Part shown: positions 6,623 through 12,927 of the stretch, piece by piece
Numbering within the stretch: the first letter of the stretch is position 1
How the letters are laid out: each line of letters opens with the position of its first letter
Source of the DNA: DAOTYH01 sp034435015
Lineage (GTDB): Bacteria > Chloroflexota > Anaerolineae > Aggregatilineales > UBA3940
NCBI GenBank assembly: GCA_034435015.1
Contig: DAOTYH010000048.1
Span: forward strand, 1 to 16,331
Length of the DNA stretch: 16,331 nucleotides
Direction of reading: 5' to 3'
The notes under the pieces: generated by a model
The model's database searches: none
What the model was told of the DNA's origin: nothing
What the model saw: only the letters and a program-made list of their open reading frames with translations
Program-made: the position numbers and the translations under genes

Positions 6623-7618
6623 ATGCCCAGCATTCACCCATTGACTGCCTCGTTTGACCCGCGCACCGCCCTCCGGCTGGTCAGCCGGACCTTTGCGCTG
6701 TCCATCGAACAGCTCCCCAAGATGATGCGTGATGTCACCACCATCGCCTACCTGACCTTCCGCGTGTCAGACTTTCTGGAAGACAACCTGACCATGCCGC
6801 GCGGGCGCAAGGTTGAACTGCTTCATCTGTGGATCGCCGTGCTGGACGGCCAAGTCCCGCCGGAGAAGCTGACCGCCCTCCTGGCTGATGCCGATCCAAA
6901 CGACCCAGAGGCAGTGGTCGCCCGGCACGCCGACGCGGTGCTGGCCTTCCTGCGCCGCCTGCCGCCCGACCTGCAACTCCTCGTGCTGAACGAGGCCCGC
7001 GAGTCGGCGGCAGGGATGGCCCGCTGGCAGGCACGCGGCCCGCTGGTGATGACAGAAGACGATCTAGACGACTACATGTTTGAGGTGGCAGGGCGAGTCG
7101 GGCATATGCTGACGCGCATCTTCGCGTGGCGCTTCCGCGCGATCCGCGAATTGCAGGATCAGCTCATGCCGCTGGCCCGCGAGTTCGGGCTGGCGCTCCA
7201 GACGGTCAACGTGATCCGCGGCCTGCGCAAGGACTACGAGCGCGGCTGGATTTACGTCCCGTACAGCTTCTGCGCCGAGGTAGGACTCAAGCCGTCCGAC
7301 CTGTTCAAGCCGGAGCATCTCGAAAAGGCCATGCAGGTTGTCAACAAGCTGGCTGACAAGGCCGAACGCCATCTGCGGCAGGGGCTGGCCTACGTCAAGC
7401 TGATCCCGCGCCGCTACCATCGGGTGCGGCTGGCCTGCATGTGGCCGCTCTTCTTTGCCGTGCGGACACTAGCCCTCAGCCGCAACAACCACGAGGTGCT
7501 GGTCAGCGAGGCGAAGATGTCGCGGGAGGAGATCAAACAGATCATATGGGACACCCAGGCGATGGGCTGGTCCAACCGCTGGCTGGATGAGTACTACAGA
7601 CGGCTGAGCGAGGGGTAG
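6623..7618 (+). CDS. Squalene/phytoene-synthase-family protein
   Basis: The 331-residue product belongs to the trans-isoprenyl diphosphate head-to-head synthases, which join two prenyl diphosphates to make squalene- or phytoene-type products. Visible are SRTFALSIEQLP (21-32), the first Asp-rich motif DFLED (50-54), YMFEVAGRVG (151-160), and the second motif region NVIRGLRKDYERGWIYVP (196-213). In this second motif the usual R-D-x3-D reads R-G200-x3-D204, so the first Mg-binding Asp is Gly. The rest resembles the squalene-synthase branch, so the product may be squalene-like, but the substrate cannot be read from the sequence. No carotenoid or hopanoid genes flank it. Start ATG 6623 has AGGATG-type purines upstream. 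Its last five codons and stop belong to the 48-bp repeat bounding the R-M cassette. Confidence 0.82.
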   Translation: MPSIHPLTASFDPRTALRLVSRTFALSIEQLPKMMRDVTTIAYLTFRVSDFLEDNLTMPRGRKVELLHLWIAVLDGQVPPEKLTALLADADPNDPEAVVARHADAVLAFLRRLPPDLQLLVLNEARESAAGMARWQARGPLVMTEDDLDDYMFEVAGRVGHMLTRIFAWRFRAIRELQDQLMPLAREFGLALQTVNVIRGLRKDYERGWIYVPYSFCAEVGLKPSDLFKPEHLEKAMQVVNKLADKAERHLRQGLAYVKLIPRRYHRVRLACMWPLFFAVRTLALSRNNHEVLVSEAKMSREEIKQIIWDTQAMGWSNRWLDEYYRRLSEG

Positions 7619-7650
7619 CAGACGAACGCGCCGTCTCTTGCCGCGCCTTA
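7603..7650 (+). repeat. 48-bp direct repeat, left copy (3' end of synthase gene)
   Basis: Positions 7603-7650 are identical to 9316-9363. The repeat starts within the codon before the final Leu-Ser-Glu-Gly-stop of the synthase gene and contains a small hairpin (AGACG 7620-7624, CGTCT 7632-7636). Bases just outside the copies differ (7602 G against 9315 C; 7651 A against 9364 G), so the length is exactly 48 bp. It looks like a target duplication made when the R-M genes were inserted. Confidence 0.95.
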
Positions 7651-7657
7651 AGGGGAG

Positions 7658-7687
7658 TGGCACAGTCGAAAGAGGGCAGAGTAGAAT
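7658..7687 (+). promoter_or_regulatory. Candidate promoter of the R-M operon
   Basis: TAGAAT (7682-7687) is a good -10 match; the best -35 partner, TGGCAC (7658-7663), is weak and 18 bases away. It lies just inside the inserted segment, 38 bases before the methyltransferase ATG, so the cassette probably brings its own promoter. Confidence 0.35.
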
Positions 7688-7725
7688 CAACACGCAGGGC
7701 AACCTTGGCGCGGCGAGGAAGGATA

Positions 7726-8712
7726 ATGAGCGGCCTACCCTTGTTTCACTCAATAAAACCCATTGACACGAGCTTCACCCCTGACGGATACATTGTTCTG
7801 GGGACGGGCGATGTGAGCGAGTTCATTGCCCAGATTCCAGACAAGTCCATCTCGTTGATCATCACCTCCCCTCCCTACAACTTAGGGAAAGAGTATGAAG
7901 ATCGTGTCTCAATAGGGGAATACCTCAAGAACCAGACTCGCTTGATCGAGCAACTCTACCGTGTATTGCGTGACGAAGGGAGTATTTGCTGGCAGGTAGG
8001 CAACTTTGTGGAAGAAGGGGAGGTCTACCCGCTCGATATTCTGTACTACCCGATCTTTAAAGAACTCGGCATGAGACTGCGCAACCGGATCATCTGGAAG
8101 TTTGGGCATGGCCTGCATGCATCTAAGCGCTTCTCAGGGCGCTATGAAACGATCCTGTGGTTCACCAAATCCGATCAATACGTGTTTAACCTTGACGCCG
8201 TCCGAGTGCCCGCCAAGTATCCCGGAAAACGCCATTTCAAGGGGCCGAACAAGGGGAAGCCGTCTGGCAACCCGTTGGGAAAGAACCCGTCCGACATATG
8301 GGAGGTGATTATCCAAGATTGGGAAGAGGCAGTATGGGATATTCCGAATGTGAAATCCAACCATCCAGAGAAGACCATCCATCCCTGCCAATTCCCAATC
8401 GAGTTGGTTGAGCGCTGTGTCCTAGCGCTTACCCGTGAAGGGGAATGGGTCTTCGATCCCTATATGGGGGTCGGTTCTTCCCTGATTGCCGCCGTCATGC
8501 ACAACAGACGGGCAATAGGCTGTGAAAAGGAAGAGGAGTACGTCAAGATAGCCCGGCAACGCCTGATGGACTTTTTCAACGGGACACTGCGCTACCGCCC
8601 TATAGGCAAGCCCGTTTATCAGCCTAGCGGAAGAGAGAAGGTCTCGCAAATTCCGGACGAATGGACGAAAACCTCCCAGATACCTCTTCCGAGCGAAGGT
8701 GAGCACCCATGA
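7726..8712 (+). CDS. Type II DNA methyltransferase (beta class, probably N4-cytosine), R-M modification subunit
   Basis: The 328-residue amino-methyltransferase has its motifs in beta-class order: catalytic motif IV TSPPYN (47-52) near the N-terminus, then the S-adenosylmethionine-binding motif FDPYMGVGSS (243-252) after KTIHPCQFP (215-224). SPPY rather than DPPY favours N4-cytosine methylation, as known for the BglII-type system; N6-adenine cannot be ruled out. Between the motifs lies the target-recognition region (about 130-210). It protects the host site that the adjacent endonuclease cuts. An upstream GTG at 7657 would add 23 residues, but ATG 7726 follows GAGGAAGG and is preferred. Its TGA overlaps the endonuclease ATG as ATGA (8709-8712), so expression is coupled. 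There is no controller (C) protein gene. Confidence 0.92.
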   Translation: MSGLPLFHSIKPIDTSFTPDGYIVLGTGDVSEFIAQIPDKSISLIITSPPYNLGKEYEDRVSIGEYLKNQTRLIEQLYRVLRDEGSICWQVGNFVEEGEVYPLDILYYPIFKELGMRLRNRIIWKFGHGLHASKRFSGRYETILWFTKSDQYVFNLDAVRVPAKYPGKRHFKGPNKGKPSGNPLGKNPSDIWEVIIQDWEEAVWDIPNVKSNHPEKTIHPCQFPIELVERCVLALTREGEWVFDPYMGVGSSLIAAVMHNRRAIGCEKEEEYVKIARQRLMDFFNGTLRYRPIGKPVYQPSGREKVSQIPDEWTKTSQIPLPSEGEHP

Positions 8713-9278
8713 TTATTGCGGGAATGTACTCTTTTAAGGGCGGCAAGGAGAACATCCGGACTCGGTACACGGCTGAGCTTAGAGAGGTGGAGCAGGTCAT
8801 CGCCGCAATCAACAGTGCGCGGTACAAAACCAAAACCAGCTACGAGAAGACAATGCCGGGAAGGTCTCTTTACAGTCCACGCGCTTTGAACAAAGCCTTT
8901 AGACAAGAGTTCGAGGCTCGCGGCTGGAACAGATTCAAAGTGCAATGTGAGTATTCTGCCGAACATTATGTGGCCGGCTTTGCCCCTGCCAGCCCTTTAA
9001 AGAGCGCCTTCCGCGAGATGGATTTTGTGAAGAATGGTGTAGGGGTTGAAGTCCAATTCGGTAAATATGCCTTCATGGTCTATAACGTCTGTGCGAAGAT
9101 GACCATTTTTCACCGTCTGGGAGTGATAGACGTAGGAATTGAAATCGTGCCGATCAAGCTGTTTGCTGAAGAGATGTCAACAGGTGTTTCTTACTTTGAG
9201 CAATTTGTGTGGGATCTAGAACATCGCGGGATTGCAGACATTGATATACCTGTGCTTGTGCTTGGAATATCAGCCTAA
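8709..9278 (+). CDS. BglII/BstYI-family Type II restriction endonuclease
   Basis: The 189-residue endonuclease is encoded directly after the methyltransferase with a 4-base ATGA overlap. The segment MDFVKNGVGVEVQFGKYAF (104-122) carries D105-x8-E114-V-Q116, the same spacing as the active-site Asp, Glu and Gln of BglII (D84, E93, Q95). The following FMVYN, the strands VIDVGIEIVPIK and SYFEQFVWDLEH, and the last strand DIDIPVLVLGI also parallel BglII. BglII-type enzymes have Gln where most PD-(D/E)xK nucleases have Lys. Family members cut GATC-centred sites (BglII AGATCT, BstYI RGATCY). The product is somewhat shorter than both. Base composition is lower in GC than the neighbours. The family call was made by residue comparison from memory, without a search. 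Confidence 0.85.
   Translation: MIIAGMYSFKGGKENIRTRYTAELREVEQVIAAINSARYKTKTSYEKTMPGRSLYSPRALNKAFRQEFEARGWNRFKVQCEYSAEHYVAGFAPASPLKSAFREMDFVKNGVGVEVQFGKYAFMVYNVCAKMTIFHRLGVIDVGIEIVPIKLFAEEMSTGVSYFEQFVWDLEHRGIADIDIPVLVLGISA
9212..9217 (+). other. Only RGATCY site found in the window (GGATCT)
   Basis: Hand inspection of every GATC in the window finds one flanked by a purine on the left and a pyrimidine on the right, inside the endonuclease gene. It would be a cleavage site for a BstYI-type enzyme and so must be methylated if the system is active. Confidence 0.7.
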
Positions 9279-9315
9279 AAGCCGGCGGCAGGGGCAATAT
9301 AGCTGACACCCTTGC

Positions 9316-9363
9316 GCTGAGCGAGGGGTAGCAGACGAACGCGCCGTCTCTTGCCGCGCCTTA
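9316..9363 (+). repeat. 48-bp direct repeat, right copy
   Basis: This is an exact copy of 7603-7650, lying 38 bases past the endonuclease stop. It keeps the terminal codons of the synthase gene as a non-coding relic together with the small hairpin, which may now end the R-M transcript while the left copy still ends the synthase transcript. Confidence 0.95.
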
Positions 9364-9379
9364 GGCGGGGAAGGCCTGC

Positions 9380-9407
9380 TTGTCTTGCCGGCCCCGGCGT
9401 GTAGAAT
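9380..9407 (+). promoter_or_regulatory. Promoter of the Lys/Glu-rich protein gene
   Basis: TTGTCT (9380-9385, four of six) and TAGAAT (9402-9407, five of six) are 16 bases apart, 33 bases before the ATG. It lies just outside the right 48-bp repeat, so it predates the R-M insertion. Confidence 0.5.
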
Positions 9408-9440
9408 AGGGCTACCTGACTGCGTGCACCGGAGGGTGGG

Positions 9441-9863
9441 ATGAGCAAGACATTTGACGAACTGATCAAGCTCCTCAACGAGAAGGGAGACATCCCCGAT
9501 CAGGAAGCCGAAAAGGTGATCAAGGAACACGGCCCGCTGACCGACGAGGAAAAGAGCAAGCTCGCGGCGGCGATCAAAGAGAAGAAGGAACAAAAGAAAG
9601 AGGAAAAGCCGCCGGAACAGAAACCAGAAGAAAAGCCGGAAGAGAAAAAGGCCGAAGCAGAAAAGAAGGAAGCAGGGCCGGAAGAGAAAAAACCGGAGGA
9701 AAAGAAAGAGGAGAAGAAAGAAGACTCCGGCAAAGCAGAGGAGATCGGCGAGGTGTCTATGGAAGACTACCTCAACGCCTTGTCCACCCTCGACTCAGAG
9801 GATGTCAGCCCCGAAGAGAAGGCACGGGCGCAGAAGATCAAAGAGAAGTTTGAGAGCCAATAA
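9441..9863 (+). CDS. Lys/Glu-rich low-complexity protein of unknown function
   Basis: The product has 140 residues. Residues 1-47 (MSKTFDELIKLLNEKGDIP...) look like a small helical domain. Residues 48-105 are almost only Lys, Glu, Pro and Ala in KKEEKPPEQKPEEKPEEKK-type repeats, probably disordered or a charged helix. Residues 106-140 (EVSMEDYLNALSTLDSEDVSPEEKARAQKIKEKFE) look like a second helical domain. It is cytoplasmic, with no signal or membrane segment. I do not recognise the family; the two short end domains joined by a charged linker suggest a scaffold or nucleic-acid/ribosome-associated protein, which is a guess. GGAGGGTGGG precedes the ATG, giving a strong ribosome-binding site. 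A strong terminator follows. Confidence 0.75.
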   Translation: MSKTFDELIKLLNEKGDIPDQEAEKVIKEHGPLTDEEKSKLAAAIKEKKEQKKEEKPPEQKPEEKPEEKKAEAEKKEAGPEEKKPEEKKEEKKEDSGKAEEIGEVSMEDYLNALSTLDSEDVSPEEKARAQKIKEKFESQ

Positions 9864-9868
9864 GCAAC

Positions 9869-9906
9869 ACAGGGGATGCGGAAACCACCGCATCCCCTGT
9901 TTGTTG
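9869..9906 (+). terminator. Very strong intrinsic terminator between convergent genes
   Basis: A perfect 13-bp stem (9869-9881 with 9888-9900) has a 6-base AAACCA loop and is followed by TTTGTTG. It starts 5 bases after the Lys/Glu-rich gene stop and lies 12 bases before the pspC stop, so it may serve both strands. It shares the 13-mer CCCCTGTTTGTTG with the terminator after cpaF. Confidence 0.92.
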
Positions 9907-9917
9907 GCACACACCCG

Positions 9918-10145
9918 TCAGACGGCAGGAGGGGCGGGAGGCTCGTAGGTAGGGCCAGCCGGCGCCTCCGGCATGACAATCCACAGGATGATGTAAATCC
10001 AGAACCCGCCGCTGGCCATCAGTGCCAGCACCACAAAGATCAGGCGTACCAGTGTCGGGTCAATCCCAAAGTACTCGCCCAAGCCGGCGCACACACCGGC
10101 AACCATCTTGTTGGTAGACGAACGCTGTAACTTTTTCTGCTCCAT
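9918..10145 (-). CDS. PspC-domain membrane protein
   Basis: This 75-residue protein has the PspC signature: KLQRSSTNKMVAGVCAGLGEYFGIDPTLVRLIFV (5-38), then a hydrophobic membrane segment (34-60) with the usual WIYIILWIVMPE. PspC proteins belong to the phage-shock/envelope-stress family; stand-alone short versions are common in many phyla and their exact role is often unknown. The C-terminus is a short Pro-rich tail (PAGPTYEPPAPPAV). ATG at 10145 is preceded on the minus strand by GAGGAGAGG. It is last of a row of minus-strand genes, 114 bases after the DUF922 gene, with an AT-rich TATTATAA segment upstream (10190-10198) that may be its own -10 region. Confidence 0.92.
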   Translation of the reverse strand: MEQKKLQRSSTNKMVAGVCAGLGEYFGIDPTLVRLIFVVLALMASGGFWIYIILWIVMPEAPAGPTYEPPAPPAV

Positions 10146-10259
10146 GATGACCTCTCCTCATGCATCAGTGCTTTCAGATGTAACCTCACCTTATAATACG
10201 CACAGGCAGGCCGTCGGTTGCGGGCTGTCCCTCACCATTTGCGCCTTTGGGAATGCGCT

Positions 10260-11093
10260 TCAGCCGGGCGGCCAGATCACGCCCTGCGTGCGCCCGTGAT
10301 CGGTCTCCTCCTCATAGCGGCGCTGGGATTCGCGGCAGGCGGCAAAGACCCCCTCGCTGGCGGACAGCACCGCCGCGTCCAGCGCACAGCAGGTATCCGA
10401 AGGGGGCAGGGCGGCGAAGGCCCCGCCTAACGCCCACGCGCACTCGACCGCCAACGCCCCATGACCCCGCTCATGCTCCGTCAGCGCCGCCTCAAAGGCC
10501 GCCCACTGGGCAGTGAGGGCTGGGTCTGCGCCGGCGGGGGCAGTCCAGCGGGGGAAGGTGTAGCTCACCGTCAGGTAGATCGTCACCGGCCCGGTGACAC
10601 ATCCGCCCTCGCCGCATGGGCAGGCATAGCGCCAGTCAAACAGCGGCTCGGTCAGCGCAAACCAGTGATACCCTCCCAGCGGATCAACCGGCCCCTGCGT
10701 CCGCATGGCTGTATCAATCTCGGCGGCGGTTGCCCCTCCGATCTCGTAGTGTGTGGTGCGGATGGTCGTAACGAGCGTCACCGCGCCGCGCGTCTCCTGC
10801 AAGGTGACGGCAGTGGTCGTGCGGGCCGGCGGCGTAGCGGTCGGCACGAGCGGCGCGGCAGGAGAGGACGGCGTAACAGCCGGCATGGGCGACGGGCTGG
10901 GAGAGGGCGGCAGGGCAGGCGCGGAGGGCGTCCCCGCCGGCAGGAGCGGCGAGGGACGAGGGGGTGTATCCGCCGCCGTCGGCTTCACGGGAGATGCGGA
11001 CGAAGCCGCTCCAGCCGGGGCGCAGGCCGTCAGCGTCAGCGCGGCAGACAGCACCGCAAGCCTCAGAGCCAGCCGTGCGACGGGGTAGTTCAT
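10260..11093 (-). CDS. Lipoprotein with DUF922 (HExxH putative zinc protease) domain
   Basis: The 277-residue product starts with a lipoprotein signal: charged start, hydrophobic stretch, then the lipobox LTAC with Cys24. A Pro/Ser/Thr/Ala-rich linker (25-95) leads to a DUF922-like domain. That domain contains HERGH (207-211), an HExxH zinc-binding motif inside TEHERGHGALAVECA, and the C-terminal DHGRTQGVIWP (264-274), typical of DUF922, a predicted zinc-dependent protease family. Eight or so Cys residues (ACPCGEGGC, TCC and others) suggest disulfides outside the cell. An in-frame ATG lies 42 bases upstream, but ATG 11093 is preferred because AGGGGAAG precedes it and the lipoprotein signal then starts correctly. 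It is 26 bases after the LppX-like lipoprotein gene and so in one operon with it. Confidence 0.8.
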   Translation of the reverse strand: MNYPVARLALRLAVLSAALTLTACAPAGAASSASPVKPTAADTPPRPSPLLPAGTPSAPALPPSPSPSPMPAVTPSSPAAPLVPTATPPARTTTAVTLQETRGAVTLVTTIRTTHYEIGGATAAEIDTAMRTQGPVDPLGGYHWFALTEPLFDWRYACPCGEGGCVTGPVTIYLTVSYTFPRWTAPAGADPALTAQWAAFEAALTEHERGHGALAVECAWALGGAFAALPPSDTCCALDAAVLSASEGVFAACRESQRRYEEETDHGRTQGVIWPPG

Positions 11094-11119
11094 GGCTTCC
11101 CCTCTGTTGGAGAAACGCC

Positions 11120-11917
11120 TTACTTCCCGCCGCACCCTTCCGGGATGGTTATATCAACCGGGACATTGGCGGACAGCAGGTCGTAAGTCAACGTGATCGG
11201 CCCGACTACGCCGCTTTCCTCAGTGGACTGGCCGTCCACCACCACGCGCACCACATAGCCGCCCGCACGGGCCACCCAGACATCAATGGTTGTACCTGAG
11301 ATTTGCAGATCGGACAGCATGACATCTTCAAGCCGGTAGTGCCGCGCCTCGACTCCGTTGATCCACTCATTCGGCTCGACCCGCTGTAGCTCACCTGCCT
11401 CATACAACGCATCAGAGATCACGTCGCCAAGGATGGCGTAGCTCATCAGATCGTCTGCCTCAAAGGGGGCATCCTCCTGGGGCCACGTGTCGCAGTCGGC
11501 CTCCTCCTGATCGCCTGACAGGTCACTGCGCTGGTAGAACATCCCGTCCAAGAAGACCACTGCCTCCTCAGCGGTGACGGTACTGCCCTTGACGCCGACA
11601 AAGAAGTCTAACCCTTCCACTGTGAGCATCGTCATTGTGCTGGCCTGCGCCGGCTGGCGGCGGGCGGCTATGTCCATCCTCAGATCGAGGCTGGCCGGCT
11701 TGTTGGTATCCTGATTAGTCCCCTCGAACGTCACGGTAAAACGGGCCGTATAGCTGTCGAACTGACCCTCGCCCAGACTGCCTTCATAGGTATAGACGGG
11801 CGGGGCATCTGTGTCGGGGCTAAAAAAGCCGGGCAGTGAGCCGCAGGTACAGGCCAAGGCGATCAGCGCCAGCGCCGCTACGGCGGCTGTCTGTCTCACT
11901 CCACTGGGCTGGATCAT
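11120..11917 (-). CDS. LppX/LprG-like lipoprotein
   Basis: The 265-residue product has a signal (2-22) ending in ALAC, so Cys23 is the likely lipidated residue, with a second Cys at 25. The mature part has alternating strands (FDSYTARFTVTFEG, STMTMLTVEGLDFFVGVKG, VVFLDGMFYQRSD), a helical segment (LMSYAILGDVISDALYEA) and the late EWINGVEARHYRLED and TIDVWVARAGGYVVRVVVDG. This arrangement, with the gain-of-ligand sentence 'ING.EA.HY', is typical of LppX/LprAFG or LolA-fold lipoproteins that carry or sense lipids; the call is by general pattern. ATG 11917 is preferred over an ATG 27 bases upstream because GGGGGGAAGT precedes it and the signal peptide is then well formed. It is first of a two-lipoprotein operon with the DUF922 gene. 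Confidence 0.65.
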   Translation of the reverse strand: MIQPSGVRQTAAVAALALIALACTCGSLPGFFSPDTDAPPVYTYEGSLGEGQFDSYTARFTVTFEGTNQDTNKPASLDLRMDIAARRQPAQASTMTMLTVEGLDFFVGVKGSTVTAEEAVVFLDGMFYQRSDLSGDQEEADCDTWPQEDAPFEADDLMSYAILGDVISDALYEAGELQRVEPNEWINGVEARHYRLEDVMLSDLQISGTTIDVWVARAGGYVVRVVVDGQSTEESGVVGPITLTYDLLSANVPVDITIPEGCGGK

Positions 11918-12043
11918 ACTTCCCCCCAAGAGTGTGCACAGCAAAACTACAGGGGCCGCCCCAAGCCTTTAGGAGAACAGAGGAGAACCAAACCTCCACA
12001 CCGAGCGGAAGTCCCCCAACGAGCCGGGCGGCTTCTTCTGCTT

Positions 12044-12071
12044 ATTGTAGGCAGGATAGGGAAGGAAGCAA
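12044..12071 (-). promoter_or_regulatory. Candidate promoter of the lipoprotein operon
   Basis: On the minus strand TACAAT (12044-12049, five of six for -10) lies 16 bases after TTGCTT (12066-12071, weak -35), about 125 bases before the LppX-like start. A small GGGG-CGG-CCCC hairpin followed by TGTAGTTTT lies between promoter and gene (about 11946-11965) and could be either a leader element or a terminator for the upstream iron-sulfur protein gene. Confidence 0.35.
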
Positions 12072-12094
12072 CAAATGGCCGTGTGCCGTTATGC

Positions 12095-12910
12095 TCAGAT
12101 GTCCGCCGGCAGGCCAATATCCGTCCGGCGGCCAATGCGTGCCCGGAGCTGTTCCATCGCGGCTGTCTCGTCAGTCAGGGAGAGCGTGATCGCGCCCAGC
12201 GGGCAGGCCGAAGCGCACCGTCCGCACCCTTTGCAGTCCTCACCGATGCGTGCCTGCCCGTCTATCAGCGAGATTGCCCGCACATAGCATACGTCAAGGC
12301 AGAGGCCGCAGCCACTACACTCCGGCCCAACCGACACCGCCAGCCCCGGCAGGCGCACGACCGTCTCCCAGAAGGCGGGCGGCCCGCTCCGCAGACCCTG
12401 CCGGGTCGAGCAACAGCAGTCACAGCAGAAGCAGACCGCCAGCATCCGCTGGTAGGGGATGCCCAGCAGGCAGGCGTCAAAGGCGCTGTGGATAATCAAC
12501 GGCACCAGCCCGATGTCCATCGCACGGCTCATATGGGCCAGCGCCTGATCGCGTGTGGCGGGGCGTCCCAGCGCCGGGTTGATCTGCGCCGCCGCGTCTC
12601 CCAGAAACAGACAGCCTATCCCGCGCGGGTAGGTCCGGCAGTGGTTGGCGCGGCGGCACAGGCACTCATTTAAAATGAAGCGGTAACTGGCCTGCTCCAG
12701 CAGAGGGGAGAGCAGGGCATAAGGCAGGACCGTGCTGGCAGAGGGGGTCAGCACTTCGTTGACCGGCACAATGACGGCCTCGTTCTCCTCCGGCCTGAAC
12801 CACGACTCGGCCAGCCGGCTGAAGAGCGGTTGTCTGGCCAGCCAGTTCTGAACCTTGCCCAGCGGCCATGCGGCCATCAGAAGATCAAAGCCAAGTCTGG
12901 AACGTGCCAT
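12095..12910 (-). CDS. Multi-cluster ferredoxin-type iron-sulfur protein
   Basis: The 271-residue cytoplasmic protein has 19 Cys. The C-terminal third has two classic 4Fe-4S sets, C198xxC201xxC204xxxC208 (CSGCGLCLDVC) and C226xxC229xxC232xxxC236P (CKGCGRCASACP), as in bacterial two-cluster ferredoxins. The N-terminal half has a separate Cys group (C83, C85, C91, C100: NECLCRRANHC...GIGC) in a conserved-looking frame GCLFLGDAAAQIN followed by GRPATRDQALAHMSRAMDIGLVPLI. The middle contains CFCCDCCC (160-167), a possible further metal or redox site. No known enzymatic domain is recognised, so electron transfer or redox sensing is likely but the partner is unknown. The gene starts 17 bases after serS ends, so it is probably read from the serS transcript and under its T-box. 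Confidence 0.85.
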   Translation of the reverse strand: MARSRLGFDLLMAAWPLGKVQNWLARQPLFSRLAESWFRPEENEAVIVPVNEVLTPSASTVLPYALLSPLLEQASYRFILNECLCRRANHCRTYPRGIGCLFLGDAAAQINPALGRPATRDQALAHMSRAMDIGLVPLIIHSAFDACLLGIPYQRMLAVCFCCDCCCSTRQGLRSGPPAFWETVVRLPGLAVSVGPECSGCGLCLDVCYVRAISLIDGQARIGEDCKGCGRCASACPLGAITLSLTDETAAMEQLRARIGRRTDIGLPADI

Positions 12911-12927
12911 CGGGCTGTCTTTGCCTT

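Larger units (their letters stand above)
7651..9363 (+). mobile_element. Inserted restriction-modification cassette with long target duplication
   Basis: The 1,713-bp segment between corresponding ends of the two 48-bp repeats contains only the methyltransferase and endonuclease genes and their own promoter-like sequence. There is no transposase, integrase or terminal inverted repeat. Removing 7651-9363 restores an uninterrupted junction between the synthase gene with its downstream hairpin and the promoter of the Lys/Glu-rich gene. The cassette is visibly less GC-rich than the flanking genes. R-M units inserted with long target duplications are a known phenomenon in bacterial genomes. The mechanism here is inferred. 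Confidence 0.8.

Noticed and set aside
7603..9363. The 48-bp repeats as ends of a transposon or an integron/att site pair
   Set aside because: No transposase or integrase, no terminal inverted repeats, and the repeat is the native gene end with its hairpin, so a target duplication explains it better.
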